64,000 bases of DNA from Bacteroidales bacterium (GTDB lineage Bacteria > Bacteroidota > Bacteroidia > Bacteroidales > F082), in assembly GCA_015709215.1 (NCBI GenBank), contig JACCQN010000007.1:23540-87539 (forward strand), in the 5' to 3' direction. Shown piece after piece: positions 25,676 to 35,131 of this stretch (positions are counted from its first letter, which is position 1; every line of letters begins with the position of its first letter). The notes under the pieces were generated by a model that had not been told where the DNA came from, ran no database searches, and saw nothing but the letters and a program-made list of their open reading frames with translations. A program made the position numbers and the translations under genes.

Positions 25676-28317
25676 GAAATTTTACCTTATTAATGTTGTT
25701 GCTCATTATTGCCACTTCAGGTTTTTCGCAGGATCAGGAAATTAATCCGGAGGCCATTGAACAGTATAAGGAAGAATGCCGGCAATTGGTAGGATTTCTG
25801 GAAGGGACACTAAATTTCCTGGGCGATTCAGCGGCTACGGTGCAGGAAAAGGAAGTTGTTATCAACCAAAGCTATGCAAAAATTTTTCGCGATGCCGAAG
25901 TGCAGGTGGAAGATGATCTGGACGAAAATCGCGAAACACTTGTCAATAAAGACATTCAGGCATACCTGAAAGATGTTGATTTCTTTTTTAAAACTGTTGT
26001 TTTTCGATTTGATATCCAACAAATTGAGCAATTTGCCAACGCTGATGGTGCCTTGTTTTTTAAAGTTAGTTTAGTTCGGCAACTCGAAGGAATTACCGTG
26101 CAAAATGATACCGTGAGCAATAGCCGTGAGCGATTTGTGGAGATCAATCTTGATCCGTTTAAAAAAGATCTCAAAATAGTGAGTTTTTACACTACCAAAC
26201 TCAACGAAAAAGAAGAATTACGCAATTGGTGGAATACCATGGCTTTTGAATGGCGGACTTTCTTCGGAGAGAATGTTTTGGTTTATGATACGCTTCCAGT
26301 TACTGATATTTTACACTTGTCTGCAGATGCTTTTGTGGCTCTAAGGCCTTATACCATAGTTAGAAACGACAGTTTTATGATTGTTGATCAGGACACACTT
26401 CAGATGGCTATGCGCGATAAACTTTTTGGGCATAAGCCTGATACCATTGTGTTTTTGAACGACACAACGCTACAGTGGTTACCCGATACCATTCCGGCCG
26501 ATCTTTCGCCTGTTTACGCTCAGCTTCGGTCGTTTACAAAATTGAAGGAAATAAATATTGCTTACAAAACTCATTTTACAGATCTTGAGCCAATTTCTCA
26601 ACTTACGGAATTACAGTTGATTAATTTCAGTAACACACCTATTGATGATATTGCACCGCTGCGAAATTTGAATAAACTAGAGGCAATTTATTTCAGTAAT
26701 ACTCAGGTAAGCGACCTGAATCCCTTGCAGTATTCCATTAATATCCGTGAGTTATATGCTTTCAATACACCTTTGCGCGATTTGGAAACGATGCGTTATT
26801 TAAGGCAGCTGGAAAAACTGTATTGTTTCAACACTGCTGTTGAAGATTTGGCTCCGCTTTCGGCACTAAAAAACCTCACTGCTTTGAGGCTTTCCGGAAC
26901 GATGATTTCTGATTTGCAACCTCTTAGTAAGCTTGAAAATCTGCAATTGCTTGATGTGAGCAATACTAAGGTATCTGATATTGAGCCACTCAGCAAAATG
27001 CAAAACCTACAATTGTTAAATCTGGATCATACAGCTGTAGTAAAAATTGATGCCATTAAAAAGCTGCAGGCACTAGCCATATTGCAGATGAGCTATACCG
27101 GGGTAAATAGTTTGGAAGACTTAAAAGCATTGCCAAAACTGACAAAAATCTACTGCGATCATAGTAAAATTACCGGAGAACAAGCACTCGAATTCATGCG
27201 GGAACGACCTGAGGTACTAGTGATTTACGAAACAGAAGCACTCAAAGATTGGTGGGAATCCTTGCCAATTTACTGGAGGGCTATATTGGCAGAGCAAAGC
27301 GGGATCAGCAGTAATCCCCGAACAGAAGAGCTGCATCAGATTATAAATCTCAAAGCATTAAATTTGAGCGACAACAGCTATCTTCAGCAACTTGAGCCAA
27401 TCTCTCGGCTTTCGATGCTCGAACAGCTTTGGCTTCCACACACCGAAATAACAGACTTGTCGCCTTTGTCGGGTTTGGTTTTCTTGAAACTGCTGGATGT
27501 TTCTAATACCCGTGTTGCTGATTTGAGGCCGCTAAGTAATTTGCAAAATCTTGAAACTTTAAATATCGCTAATTCACGGGTCGAATCTCTGGAGCCTCTA
27601 AATAATCTGGGTCAGCTAAAGCTTGTAAATGCTGATGAAAGCAGGGTTGTGGCCCAGCAAGCTCAAAAACTTAAAGCAATACAACCTAATGTTTTAATCA
27701 TCTATCAAACCAAAGAACTGCAAATGTGGTGGGGAAATCTTCCGGAAGCCTGGCGAGCAGTTTTTGCTGATAAAGTTCCTGTAAATGTAAATCCAAATGC
27801 GCAACAGCTACACCAAATAGCAGACTTAAAAGAGATAGAAATTGAGGGATCAGATTTTGTAAGTTTGTTGCCTTTAGGTAAGCTTCCTTTTCTTGAAAAA
27901 TTAAGGGTAAATGCCTCAGCCATTACCGACTTGAGTCCGCTATCAGATAAGAAATGGCTTAAACAGCTACAAATTTCCGGTAGTCCGGTTGTAAACCTGC
28001 AGCCACTCTCCGGCCTGAAGCAGCTTGAAGTATTAAATATTGAAAGCACACCCATAAGCGATCTTAGCCCACTGGAAGGATTAACAAATCTCAAAGTACT
28101 CAATGCCGGCGGAACCCAGATTAAGTCGTTAAAACCACTGGCGGGTCTTCATAAACTAGAAGAAGTTTCAATATTTAATACCCGGGTTAAAAAGCTAAGC
28201 CCTGTGGATCAATTACCCGCTTTGAAGCATTTTAAATGTTATAACACAAGGCTTAGAGCAAAAGATATTGAGGCTCTCAAAAGACAAAAGCCAGAACTAA
28301 ACGTGTTATTTTACTAA
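25672..28317 (+). CDS. Large exported leucine-rich-repeat protein
   Basis: An 881-residue protein: signal peptide (1-20, ending GFSQ), a unique N-terminal region (about 21-280), then many 22-residue LRRs of the type LPLSxLxNLxxLxLSNTxVSD. The LRRs fall into three blocks. Each block follows, or closely follows, a tryptophan-rich spacer with the pattern WWxxLPxxWRxxxA: ELRNWWNTMAFEWRTFF near 182, LKDWWESLPIYWRAIL near 522, and LQMWWGNLPEAWRAVFA near 683. Two of the spacers are followed by ELHQI/QLHQI. This internal triplication looks like a building unit and not chance. The protein is probably an adhesion or binding platform in the periplasm or on the surface. No sorting domain is seen. Confidence 0.85.
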   Translation: MRNFTLLMLLLIIATSGFSQDQEINPEAIEQYKEECRQLVGFLEGTLNFLGDSAATVQEKEVVINQSYAKIFRDAEVQVEDDLDENRETLVNKDIQAYLKDVDFFFKTVVFRFDIQQIEQFANADGALFFKVSLVRQLEGITVQNDTVSNSRERFVEINLDPFKKDLKIVSFYTTKLNEKEELRNWWNTMAFEWRTFFGENVLVYDTLPVTDILHLSADAFVALRPYTIVRNDSFMIVDQDTLQMAMRDKLFGHKPDTIVFLNDTTLQWLPDTIPADLSPVYAQLRSFTKLKEINIAYKTHFTDLEPISQLTELQLINFSNTPIDDIAPLRNLNKLEAIYFSNTQVSDLNPLQYSINIRELYAFNTPLRDLETMRYLRQLEKLYCFNTAVEDLAPLSALKNLTALRLSGTMISDLQPLSKLENLQLLDVSNTKVSDIEPLSKMQNLQLLNLDHTAVVKIDAIKKLQALAILQMSYTGVNSLEDLKALPKLTKIYCDHSKITGEQALEFMRERPEVLVIYETEALKDWWESLPIYWRAILAEQSGISSNPRTEELHQIINLKALNLSDNSYLQQLEPISRLSMLEQLWLPHTEITDLSPLSGLVFLKLLDVSNTRVADLRPLSNLQNLETLNIANSRVESLEPLNNLGQLKLVNADESRVVAQQAQKLKAIQPNVLIIYQTKELQMWWGNLPEAWRAVFADKVPVNVNPNAQQLHQIADLKEIEIEGSDFVSLLPLGKLPFLEKLRVNASAITDLSPLSDKKWLKQLQISGSPVVNLQPLSGLKQLEVLNIESTPISDLSPLEGLTNLKVLNAGGTQIKSLKPLAGLHKLEEVSIFNTRVKKLSPVDQLPALKHFKCYNTRLRAKDIEALKRQKPELNVLFY

Positions 28318-28339
28318 AACAAATTCGCTTTAGGGTTTT

Positions 28340-30676
28340 TTAAAAACGCTCTGCCATCTCAAATTCAAGCAAGCCACCTTGCAATAATACTTTGTGACTT
28401 AGCTTGAAATCGGCAACAGGCTTTTTGTTCAGCAGGACTTTTTTTACATAAACATTTTTTTCAGATTGATTTCTGGCTACGATTTGAAGGGTTTTTCCGT
28501 TGCTCAAATCCACAAGGGCAGATTTAACAGATGGGCTTCCGATGACATATTCGTCACTTCCCGGACAAACCGGATAAAATCCCAGGGCACTAAAAATATA
28601 CCAGGCCGACATTTGCCCGCAGTCGTCATTACCACATAAACCATCAGGAGCATTAGCATACATCGTTTTTTGAATCATTCTGACACGCTGTTGGGTTTTT
28701 TCGGGCGAATCGGTATAGTTAAACAGATAAGGAATATGATGCCCTGGCTCATTTCCATGCACATACATGCCAATGATGCCGTCGTGTGTAATGTCTTCAT
28801 TTTTAGCAATATGTTCATCAGACAGATCCACAGTAAAAAGACTGTCTAGTTTAGCGTCAACAGCGGCTTTTCCACCCATTAATTCAATCATTTCCGGAAT
28901 CTGATGTGGAACATAAAAACCGTAATTCCAGGCATTTCCTTCTATAAAACCCTGGCCATGTGTGTCGAAGGGATCAAATTGAGCCCTGAATGAACCATTT
29001 GCCAGGCGAGGATGCATAAAACCAGAAGCATTATTAAACTGATTTCTATAATTGAAAGACCGGAGTTCAAATGCCAATTTCAATTCTGGATCATCTGCCC
29101 GCTTAGCGATTTGGGCAATACACCAATCGTCATAGGCATATTCCAGGGTTTTGCTAACGGCATTAATACTCTTGTCCTCCGGAACATATCCAAGTTGCAT
29201 ATAGTAATTTAAACCATCGTACAAAGGATATTGTGCTGTTTTGGTTGCTGCATTCAAAACTCGTTTTAGATCACCTCTGTAAGTCCCTTTTACAATAGCA
29301 TCGGCCAAAACAGAAACGCTGTGATAGCCAATCATACACCAGTTTTCGTTGGCATAATGCGACCAAACAGGCAACATGGGATGAACGCTCTGATCAAAAT
29401 GGGCCAGCATTGATTCGGCCATATCGTGGCTGCGATCAGGCTGGATGAGATTGAAAAGTGGATGAAGAGCCCTGTAAGTGTCCCAAAGCGAAAAGATGGT
29501 GTAATTCGTAAATCCTTCAGCCAGATGTATTTCCTGATCGATGCCCCGATAACGACCATCAACATCCATATAGGTTATTGGACTTAAAAAGCTGTGATAG
29601 AGTGCGGTGTAAAAAATAACCTGATCATTTTTGGTAAGCGTTTCTGCTTGTATTTTCGAGAGTTCCTGATTCCAGCTTTGCTGACCTTCGAGCACCACCC
29701 GATCGAACTCCCAATGCGGAATTTCAGTTTTAAGGTTATTAAGTGCAGCTTTTGCACTCACGGAAGAAAAGCCTATTTTAATGCATAATTCCTTATTGGC
29801 AGGCAGTTTTGGCTCGAGCCACATCCTAATTTTGCGTCCGGCGATTTCGGGAAAGTTCAGGGTTTCATCAAATTTCCGATAAAAACCTTTATATACAGAA
29901 CTATCATATTTTTCGTGGCCATAATTGAGCAGTGGTGCGTTTAGCACAAGTGCAAAATACACAGTTCGGGTGCGTGCCCAGCCGCTGGTTTGGCGAAATC
30001 CGGTAATCAAGGTATCGTTCTCTACCCGTATGAAAGTCCATATGTTTTTGTCATCATAGTTGTAAATGCCATGCATCAGATCCAGGATCAGATAATTGTT
30101 GGTAGTATCAGAAAAAGTGTAGCGATGAAATCCTGTTCTAGTTGTAGTAGTAAGCTCCGCATTGATGTCATAATCTTTTAGTTTCACTTGGTAATAGTTT
30201 GGCACAGCCGTTTCATCAGCATGATCAAAACGTGAACGATAGCCACTTTCAGGATTTTTGGCAGTGCCCGGGTTGAGTTTTAGTTTGCCGGAAATGGGCA
30301 TCAGGAGTATATCACCTAAATCTGAGTGACCTGTTCCGCTGAAATGCGTATGGCTAAAACCCACGATGGTAGGGTTGTCATATTGATAACCAGCGCAATA
30401 AGCGTAAACTTCGGGGTTATAACTTTCGGATTTTTCATAACTAACCGTGTCGGTATCCGGGCTTAGTTGCACCATTCCAAAAGGAACTGTAGCGCCCGGA
30501 AACGTGTGTCCCATGCGCTTTGTACCGATAAAGGGATTTACAAAATCCACATAATTGAGGGAATTTTGAGCTTTAACAGGCGTAATTAAAAGTAAAAAAA
30601 ATGCGAGCTGAAAAAGACACTTAATACTGCTGCCATTTCTTATGAAAACGCAGTATTTATTAGGTTTTTTAATCAT
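28340..30676 (-). CDS. GH92 family alpha-mannosidase
   Basis: About 778 residues from the ATG at 30676; a TTG at 30700 would extend it. The leader ends LLLITPVKAQ, so the enzyme is exported. GH92 hallmarks are VNPFIGTKRMGHTFPGATVP near the N-terminus, GFSHTHFSGTG, the metal/acid region HGNEPGHHIPYLFNY, and NDDCGQMSAWYIFSALGFYP. These are calcium-dependent exo-mannosidases acting on mannans or N-glycans. No SusC/SusD pair or other glycosidase accompanies it, so it is not part of a visible polysaccharide utilisation locus. It is convergent with the LRR gene and possibly co-transcribed after the glucokinase gene (83-base gap). Confidence 0.92.
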   Translation of the reverse strand: MIKKPNKYCVFIRNGSSIKCLFQLAFFLLLITPVKAQNSLNYVDFVNPFIGTKRMGHTFPGATVPFGMVQLSPDTDTVSYEKSESYNPEVYAYCAGYQYDNPTIVGFSHTHFSGTGHSDLGDILLMPISGKLKLNPGTAKNPESGYRSRFDHADETAVPNYYQVKLKDYDINAELTTTTRTGFHRYTFSDTTNNYLILDLMHGIYNYDDKNIWTFIRVENDTLITGFRQTSGWARTRTVYFALVLNAPLLNYGHEKYDSSVYKGFYRKFDETLNFPEIAGRKIRMWLEPKLPANKELCIKIGFSSVSAKAALNNLKTEIPHWEFDRVVLEGQQSWNQELSKIQAETLTKNDQVIFYTALYHSFLSPITYMDVDGRYRGIDQEIHLAEGFTNYTIFSLWDTYRALHPLFNLIQPDRSHDMAESMLAHFDQSVHPMLPVWSHYANENWCMIGYHSVSVLADAIVKGTYRGDLKRVLNAATKTAQYPLYDGLNYYMQLGYVPEDKSINAVSKTLEYAYDDWCIAQIAKRADDPELKLAFELRSFNYRNQFNNASGFMHPRLANGSFRAQFDPFDTHGQGFIEGNAWNYGFYVPHQIPEMIELMGGKAAVDAKLDSLFTVDLSDEHIAKNEDITHDGIIGMYVHGNEPGHHIPYLFNYTDSPEKTQQRVRMIQKTMYANAPDGLCGNDDCGQMSAWYIFSALGFYPVCPGSDEYVIGSPSVKSALVDLSNGKTLQIVARNQSEKNVYVKKVLLNKKPVADFKLSHKVLLQGGLLEFEMAERF

Positions 30677-30759
30677 TTGAAAAGGTTTATAATGAGCCAA
30701 GGTTTAGCCTTAAAAAAATTAAAAGCACAGGATTTGGCTTTAGGCAATAGTATTAAATG

Positions 30760-31494
30760 CTATTTGTCGCCTACAAAGCAAGCAGCTCCTATAATACCAG
30801 CCATATTGCGCAAGGTAGCAGGCACTACGACAGCATTTACGCTTAGCTGATCTTTAAATTTGTCGAATTTTTTACTGGCACCGCCGCCTAAGATAAACAG
30901 ATCAGGAGAAAAGAGCATTTCCATATGCAGCAGGTATTTATTGAATCGCTTGCCCCATTTATTCCAAGACAGTTTTTTGCGTTCGCGGGCTGCATCAGAG
31001 CAATATCTCTCTGCACTATCGCCCTTAAACTCAACATGACCCAATTCGGTGCAGGGTAGCAAAATGCCTTGGTGAATTATTGCAGAGCCGATTCCGGTTC
31101 CTATGGTGAGCATCATCACCACACCCAAATGGCCGTTTCCGGCGCCAAAACGAAGCTCTCCCAATCCTGCGGCATCCGCATCATTGATAACAGAAACAGT
31201 TTGTCCGGTGGCATCCGAAAGTAGTTTTTCCACCGGAATATCAACCCAGCTTTTGTCGATATTGGAAGCTGTTTTTGCTATGCCGTTTCTGATAAGTGCC
31301 GGAAAACCACAACCTATCGGACCAGTATAATTGAAATGTTTAACGAGTGCGTTAACCGTTTCTGCTACGGCTTGTGGAGTTGCAGGCTGGGGTGTAATAA
31401 TTCGATGTCTTTCGTTGACAAGAGTTCCATCTGTAATATTGACAATAGCTCCTTTTATACCACTTCCGCCAATGTCGATTCCAAGAATTTCCAT
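30760..31494 (-). CDS. ppgK: ROK family polyphosphate-type glucokinase
   Basis: Start at the ATG at 31494 (244 residues); the 60 residues of the longer frame upstream are low-complexity and unlike the family. [18 protein letters not shown] is the phosphate-binding start characteristic of PpgK-type ROK kinases. [17 protein letters not shown] holds the catalytic Asp, and [16 protein letters not shown] is the second phosphate loop. The enzyme phosphorylates glucose using polyphosphate and/or ATP; which donor is used cannot be settled here. The downstream mannosidase gene on the same strand suggests a shared sugar-use role, but weakly. Confidence 0.85.
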   Translation of the reverse strand: MEILGIDIGGSGIKGAIVNITDGTLVNERHRIITPQPATPQAVAETVNALVKHFNYTGPIGCGFPALIRNGIAKTASNIDKSWVDIPVEKLLSDATGQTVSVINDADAAGLGELRFGAGNGHLGVVMMLTIGTGIGSAIIHQGILLPCTELGHVEFKGDSAERYCSDAARERKKLSWNKWGKRFNKYLLHMEMLFSPDLFILGGGASKKFDKFKDQLSVNAVVVPATLRNMAGIIGAACFVGDK

Positions 31495-31970
31495 AGTGAT
31501 GAGTTTCTTCAAAAATAAGAAGAAATCTAAAACAAAGCACTGCAAATAGGTAACATTATTATAATCAGAGTTATAAGTATGATTTTTAAGGGATGTGATG
31601 TAATAAACTTTTCCTAATTGACCGGAAGTAGGTATAAATATCAATTCAAATAAAAAAAATACGTATGTACTCATATTGTGCAGATTACCATCACACTTTA
31701 ATTTTGCCAGATCAGAAAACTGGATTCAAGCGTGTTTTTTGTTACGGTAGTCCTGTAAAAGTTTAGGGAGCTAAAAATTCAGGAAAGAGAGATTGTCCTT
31801 TGGTTGGTTTGGTTAATCTCATTATTCTCACTACCGAAATTTTACGGTGTCATCACCTGGTAAGGCGGGTTTTTTATTTTAATTATTGTGAATAATAGTA
31901 AATGTCGGTAATAGTGGGTCTCAGGGGATTTTCACGTTAAAAATTAAAGGATTTGGTAAAAAGTATGAAA

Positions 31971-32001
31971 AAGGCAGTCAACTACTGCTAACTGCCTTAT
32001 T
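31971..32001 (-). terminator. Displaced original tRNA-Ala terminator
   Basis: Stem AAGGCAGT/ACTGCCTT (31971-31978 with 31991-31998); on the minus strand it ends in a T-run. It stands just beyond the left att copy, where the chromosomal tRNA terminator should lie if the element displaced it. The rest of 31495-32007 holds no gene that I can see. Confidence 0.55.
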
Positions 32002-32007
32002 ATTAGA

Positions 32008-32052
32008 GTGGAGCATAACGGAATCGAACCGTTGACCTTTTGACTGCCAGTC
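32008..32052. repeat. Left attachment site (3' fragment of tRNA-Ala)
   Basis: A perfect 45-base direct repeat of 39117-39161. It contains the 3' part of tRNA-Ala from the anticodon arm to the discriminator base, but no 5' half follows. This copy is therefore the displaced original tRNA end and not a working tRNA gene. Confidence 0.92.
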
Positions 32053-32137
32053 CTAATATTTTACTTTTCGTTTCTTATCAAAATTATATTTATTGTCTGT
32101 ATTTCAGTGATTTACAAAGATAACATTTTATCGTTTG

Positions 32138-32169
32138 TTTGTGTTATTTATCAAAATAATGTATATTTG
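32138..32169 (+). promoter_or_regulatory. Integrase promoter
   Basis: TTTG (32138-32141), exactly 20 bases, then TATATTTG (32162-32169): a full consensus promoter. The -7 box touches the first of two TGTGCAAATT repeats. Confidence 0.72.
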
Positions 32170-32190
32170 TGTGCAAATTGTGTGCAAATT
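32170..32190. repeat. Left pair of TGTGCAAATT repeats (arm-type site candidate)
   Basis: Two direct copies at 32170-32179 and 32181-32190, start-to-start distance 11 bases. The same pair with the same spacing occurs at the other end of the element (39049-39069). They are likely integrase or excisionase arm sites. Confidence 0.55.
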
Positions 32191-32258
32191 TTAATTTGAG
32201 CTAAGCCACGTAAATAAAGGCTTTCAGAAAATTGCACAAACGCAAAAAGGACAAAATT

Positions 32259-33527
32259 ATGCAAATTCAAAAGACTTATGCAATTAGCTTGTTTTTGGAC
32301 ACCCGCCGAAAAAAAGCAAACGGGCTGTTTCCTTTGAAGTTAAGGGTATTTGATAGCAGCACAAGAAAAACCAAACTTTATTCAACAAAATTTGAATTTG
32401 AAACCGAAAAACATTTCAATTCAGTTTGGAAAACCGAAAAGCCCCGAAAGATTTATGAAGACTTAAGACTTGAATTGTTGGCTGTTGAAAACCAAGCAAA
32501 CAATGCTGCAAAAACTTTAACTGTTTTCACTTTTGAGGGTTTTGAGCAGGCAATGAAGTTTTTGACCAAAGGCAGGAAAAACGTTTTCAGTTATTACCAG
32601 CAGGCAACTGAACTATACAGGCAAAACGGGCAAATTGGAACAGCCACCAATTACGAACAATCTTTGAAAAGCCTGAAACGATTTTGTCAAAAAGAATCTT
32701 TGCTGTTTACTGAAATTACCCCGCAATGGCTCCGAAATTACGAGCAGTTTATGACAACAAAAGGCAAGACTGTTCAACCTGGCAGCAAGCCAAAAGGACT
32801 TTCAATAACTACAATAGGAATCTATTTGCGCCCGCTTCGGGCAATCTTTAACACCGCTATTCAGGACAAATTAATTACCGCTGATCTTTACCCTTTCGGC
32901 CACCGGAAATACACCATACCAGCCCCAAAAGCCACCAAAAAAGCCTTAACCAAAGATCAGCTTAAAGCTTTGTTTGAGGCCACCCCACAAACACCCGAAC
33001 AGGAAAAAGCAAAAGCCTTTTGGTTTTTTTCTTATTCGTGCAATGGCCTGAACTTTGCCGATATTGCCCGCCTCAAATACAAAAATCTTTCAGCGGAAAC
33101 CCTAAGCTTTCAAAGGCAAAAAACCAAAAACACCAACCGCACACAAGCCCCGATTAACGTATTTATAACAGACTTTGCAAAGCAAGTAATTGAGCAATAT
33201 GGCAGCAAGCCGGAAAGCCCCGAAAGCTTTATTTTTGAAATACTGAAACCCAAAAGCACCCCTGAACAACAGCACCGACAAATACAAAACTTCGTTCGTT
33301 TCGTAAACCAGCACTTTAAAAAGTTTGCCGACAACCTTAATATTCCAAACGTTTCGACCTATACAGCCCGGCACACCTTTGCCACCAATTCAATAAGGCA
33401 GGGGGCAACAATGGAGTTTGTAAGTGAAGCCTTAGGCCATAGCAGCCTAAAAACAACCAAAGGATATTTTGCAGGCTTTGAGAGTGAAACCCGAAAGCAA
33501 TTTGCCGAAAAACTCATGCAATTCTGA
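32259..33527 (+). CDS. Tyrosine recombinase (integrase) of the element
   Basis: Start at the ATG at 32259 (422 residues); the frame upstream begins with TTG. An N-terminal arm-binding region (IQKTYAISLFLDTRRKKANG) is followed by a SAM-like core-binding domain (about 100-210) and a catalytic domain. Visible catalytic elements are ARHTFATNSI (second Arg), EALGHSSLKTT (His) and the tyrosine in KGYFAGF near residue 402. At the first-Arg position the motif reads SCNGLNFADIA, with Asn where most relatives have Arg. CTnDOT-type integrases are known to lack this arginine too. It drives integration into the adjacent tRNA-Ala gene. Confidence 0.93.
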   Translation: MQIQKTYAISLFLDTRRKKANGLFPLKLRVFDSSTRKTKLYSTKFEFETEKHFNSVWKTEKPRKIYEDLRLELLAVENQANNAAKTLTVFTFEGFEQAMKFLTKGRKNVFSYYQQATELYRQNGQIGTATNYEQSLKSLKRFCQKESLLFTEITPQWLRNYEQFMTTKGKTVQPGSKPKGLSITTIGIYLRPLRAIFNTAIQDKLITADLYPFGHRKYTIPAPKATKKALTKDQLKALFEATPQTPEQEKAKAFWFFSYSCNGLNFADIARLKYKNLSAETLSFQRQKTKNTNRTQAPINVFITDFAKQVIEQYGSKPESPESFIFEILKPKSTPEQQHRQIQNFVRFVNQHFKKFADNLNIPNVSTYTARHTFATNSIRQGATMEFVSEALGHSSLKTTKGYFAGFESETRKQFAEKLMQF

Positions 33528-33553
33528 TCTGAAACAACCAAAGCAAAAAGGAC

Positions 33554-34432
33554 ATGAACAGCAATTTTTACGAAATAGCAAGGGCAATAAATTTCTATTG
33601 GCCGGAACGTTTACCCCAACAGTTAGCAGATTTAGAACAGGCCTTTGAGGAACTAAAGGAAATCTTAAAGGCAAACCAGCTAAACCACCCGGAAACATTC
33701 AAAGCTTATTGTTTGGCCTCATTGGCGCAAATTAATACAGAATATGAAAGATTACAGGGTATTTACGAGAAAAAAGAGTCTGATTTGAATATTCTAAATT
33801 ATAAATATTACCAGCGTGAAATAGTGTTTATTACTTTCATGGCTCAATTTCAAATTTTCAAATATTTAGAAGTTTATTACCCAGAAACATTTTCGGGAGA
33901 ATTTGGCAATTTACAAATTGGATTATCTTTTAATAAAGATTCATTTAACAAAAAATTTCAAAAGCTTCTAAAGTATAAAAAACAGCAGCCAGGCACACCA
34001 ATAAACCCCGAACCCACAACAACAGAACAAATATTTTTGAAATTTAAAACCAAAGCAGATCGGGAAAACGTTTTTGATATTCTGAAAGTATATTTTGAAG
34101 GGCAAAAAAAAGAACTTTTGGCAACCTTAGAAAACAAACCTACCAAGCCGCTTTTGTGGCCGTTAAGCACTATACAACTAACTGAATTTTTTAGACGTTT
34201 AGAGTACAATGCTGTATTATTTAACAACCTAACAGATATTAAAGTTTGGCTTTGTGCAAACTTTCTATTTGAAGACAAAGGGAAAATTAAACAGCTAAAC
34301 CCCGAAACTGTATGGACTTATTTATCAAAAGCAAAAGGCAACCTTTCAAAAACAAAACGAATAGGCTCCGAAATTGATTGGCTACCTTATTTAAACCACG
34401 ACCAACAGAAAGAAAACAAAAAGCAAGAATAA
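33554..34432 (+). CDS. Element protein of unknown function
   Basis: A 292-residue, Lys/Gln/Glu-rich, mostly helical soluble protein with no signal peptide. The C-terminal third (PLSTIQLTEFFRRLEYNAVL ... NPETVWTYLSKAKGNLSK) resembles in style the small regulatory RteC-like proteins of Bacteroides mobile elements, but this is only an impression. It lies 26 bases after the integrase, preceded by the same AAAAAGGAC leader seen before the integrase start. It is probably expressed with the integrase and may regulate excision or transfer. Confidence 0.65.
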   Translation: MNSNFYEIARAINFYWPERLPQQLADLEQAFEELKEILKANQLNHPETFKAYCLASLAQINTEYERLQGIYEKKESDLNILNYKYYQREIVFITFMAQFQIFKYLEVYYPETFSGEFGNLQIGLSFNKDSFNKKFQKLLKYKKQQPGTPINPEPTTTEQIFLKFKTKADRENVFDILKVYFEGQKKELLATLENKPTKPLLWPLSTIQLTEFFRRLEYNAVLFNNLTDIKVWLCANFLFEDKGKIKQLNPETVWTYLSKAKGNLSKTKRIGSEIDWLPYLNHDQQKENKKQE

Positions 34433-34518
34433 AAAAACCATACCCCAAAGGACTGTTTGGGTATTGCATGGGGTATTTTTTGCTTATCACTTTTGCGCAA
34501 TAATTCACAAATAAATTA

Positions 34519-34878
34519 TTGCACATGGAAACCCCAACTTTTGAACAACTGCCAGCAGCAGTAAACCAGCTTAACCAAAAACTGGAAACTGTTTTGCAAT
34601 TACTCAAACAGCAGCAAACAGAACCCCACAATTCAGGCAAACTCTTAACTATTGATGAAGCCGCCCAATTCCTGAACCTTGCAAAGCCAACAGTTTACCG
34701 ATTGGTACACCTCCGGCAAATACCTTTCAGCAAGCCCAAAGGCTCTAAAAAACTCTATTTCAACAGGCCGGAACTGGAAGCCTGGATAAAAACAGGCCGC
34801 AAACGAACCGTGCAGGAAATACAGCAGCAAGCCGCTGATTTTGTTGTTTTGCCTGATCAAAAAAAAGCAAAGGGCTGA
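34519..34878 (+). CDS. Excisionase-family helix-turn-helix protein
   Basis: A 119-residue protein. An N-terminal heptad-like helix (VNQLNQKLETVLQLLKQQQ) is followed by a MerR/excisionase HTH: LLTIDEAAQFLNLAKPTVYR, then LVHLRQIPFSKPKGSKKLYF and ELEAWI. This arrangement is the usual one-domain excisionase/regulator next to Bacteroidota integrases. It probably bends DNA at the att sites to favour excision, or controls the downstream replication genes. The following small ORF starts 4 bases after its stop. Confidence 0.82.
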   Translation: MHMETPTFEQLPAAVNQLNQKLETVLQLLKQQQTEPHNSGKLLTIDEAAQFLNLAKPTVYRLVHLRQIPFSKPKGSKKLYFNRPELEAWIKTGRKRTVQEIQQQAADFVVLPDQKKAKG

Positions 34879-34882
34879 ACCA

Positions 34883-35131
34883 ATGGCAAAAATACCAGCA
34901 GCCCAGCCCCCGCAAAAAGGACAAAGCAAATATAAGACATTTCAACCTATTTTGCGCCAAAACCCAGCGGAGGTATTAGCAAACCTCTATTTTGAAAGCT
35001 TTGCACAATTCAAAAGCATAAGCCCCCACCTATCAGCCGGAAAGCAAATACAGCTTTTTGATCAATCTTTCAATCTGATTTATTTAACCTTAACCCGAAA
35101 AACAAGCCGCCCGATATGGAAAAAACTGTAA
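34883..35131 (+). CDS. Small element protein, unknown
   Basis: Start at the ATG at 34883 (82 residues); a longer frame from a TTG at 34841 would overlap the HTH gene. Basic at both ends, with a helical middle (NPAEVLANLYFESFAQFKSI). Its last 16 bases overlap the start of the DUF3987 gene, so they are translated together. No family recognised. Confidence 0.55.
   Translation: MAKIPAAQPPQKGQSKYKTFQPILRQNPAEVLANLYFESFAQFKSISPHLSAGKQIQLFDQSFNLIYLTLTRKTSRPIWKKL

Noticed and set aside
31495..31674. 60-residue N-terminal extension of the glucokinase
   Set aside because: Low-complexity hydrophobic stretch not found in ROK kinases; the start at 31494 gives the canonical [10 protein letters not shown].
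32008..32052. A second tRNA-Ala gene
   Set aside because: Only the 3' portion matches; the 5' half, D-arm and half of the anticodon stem are absent. It is an att fragment.
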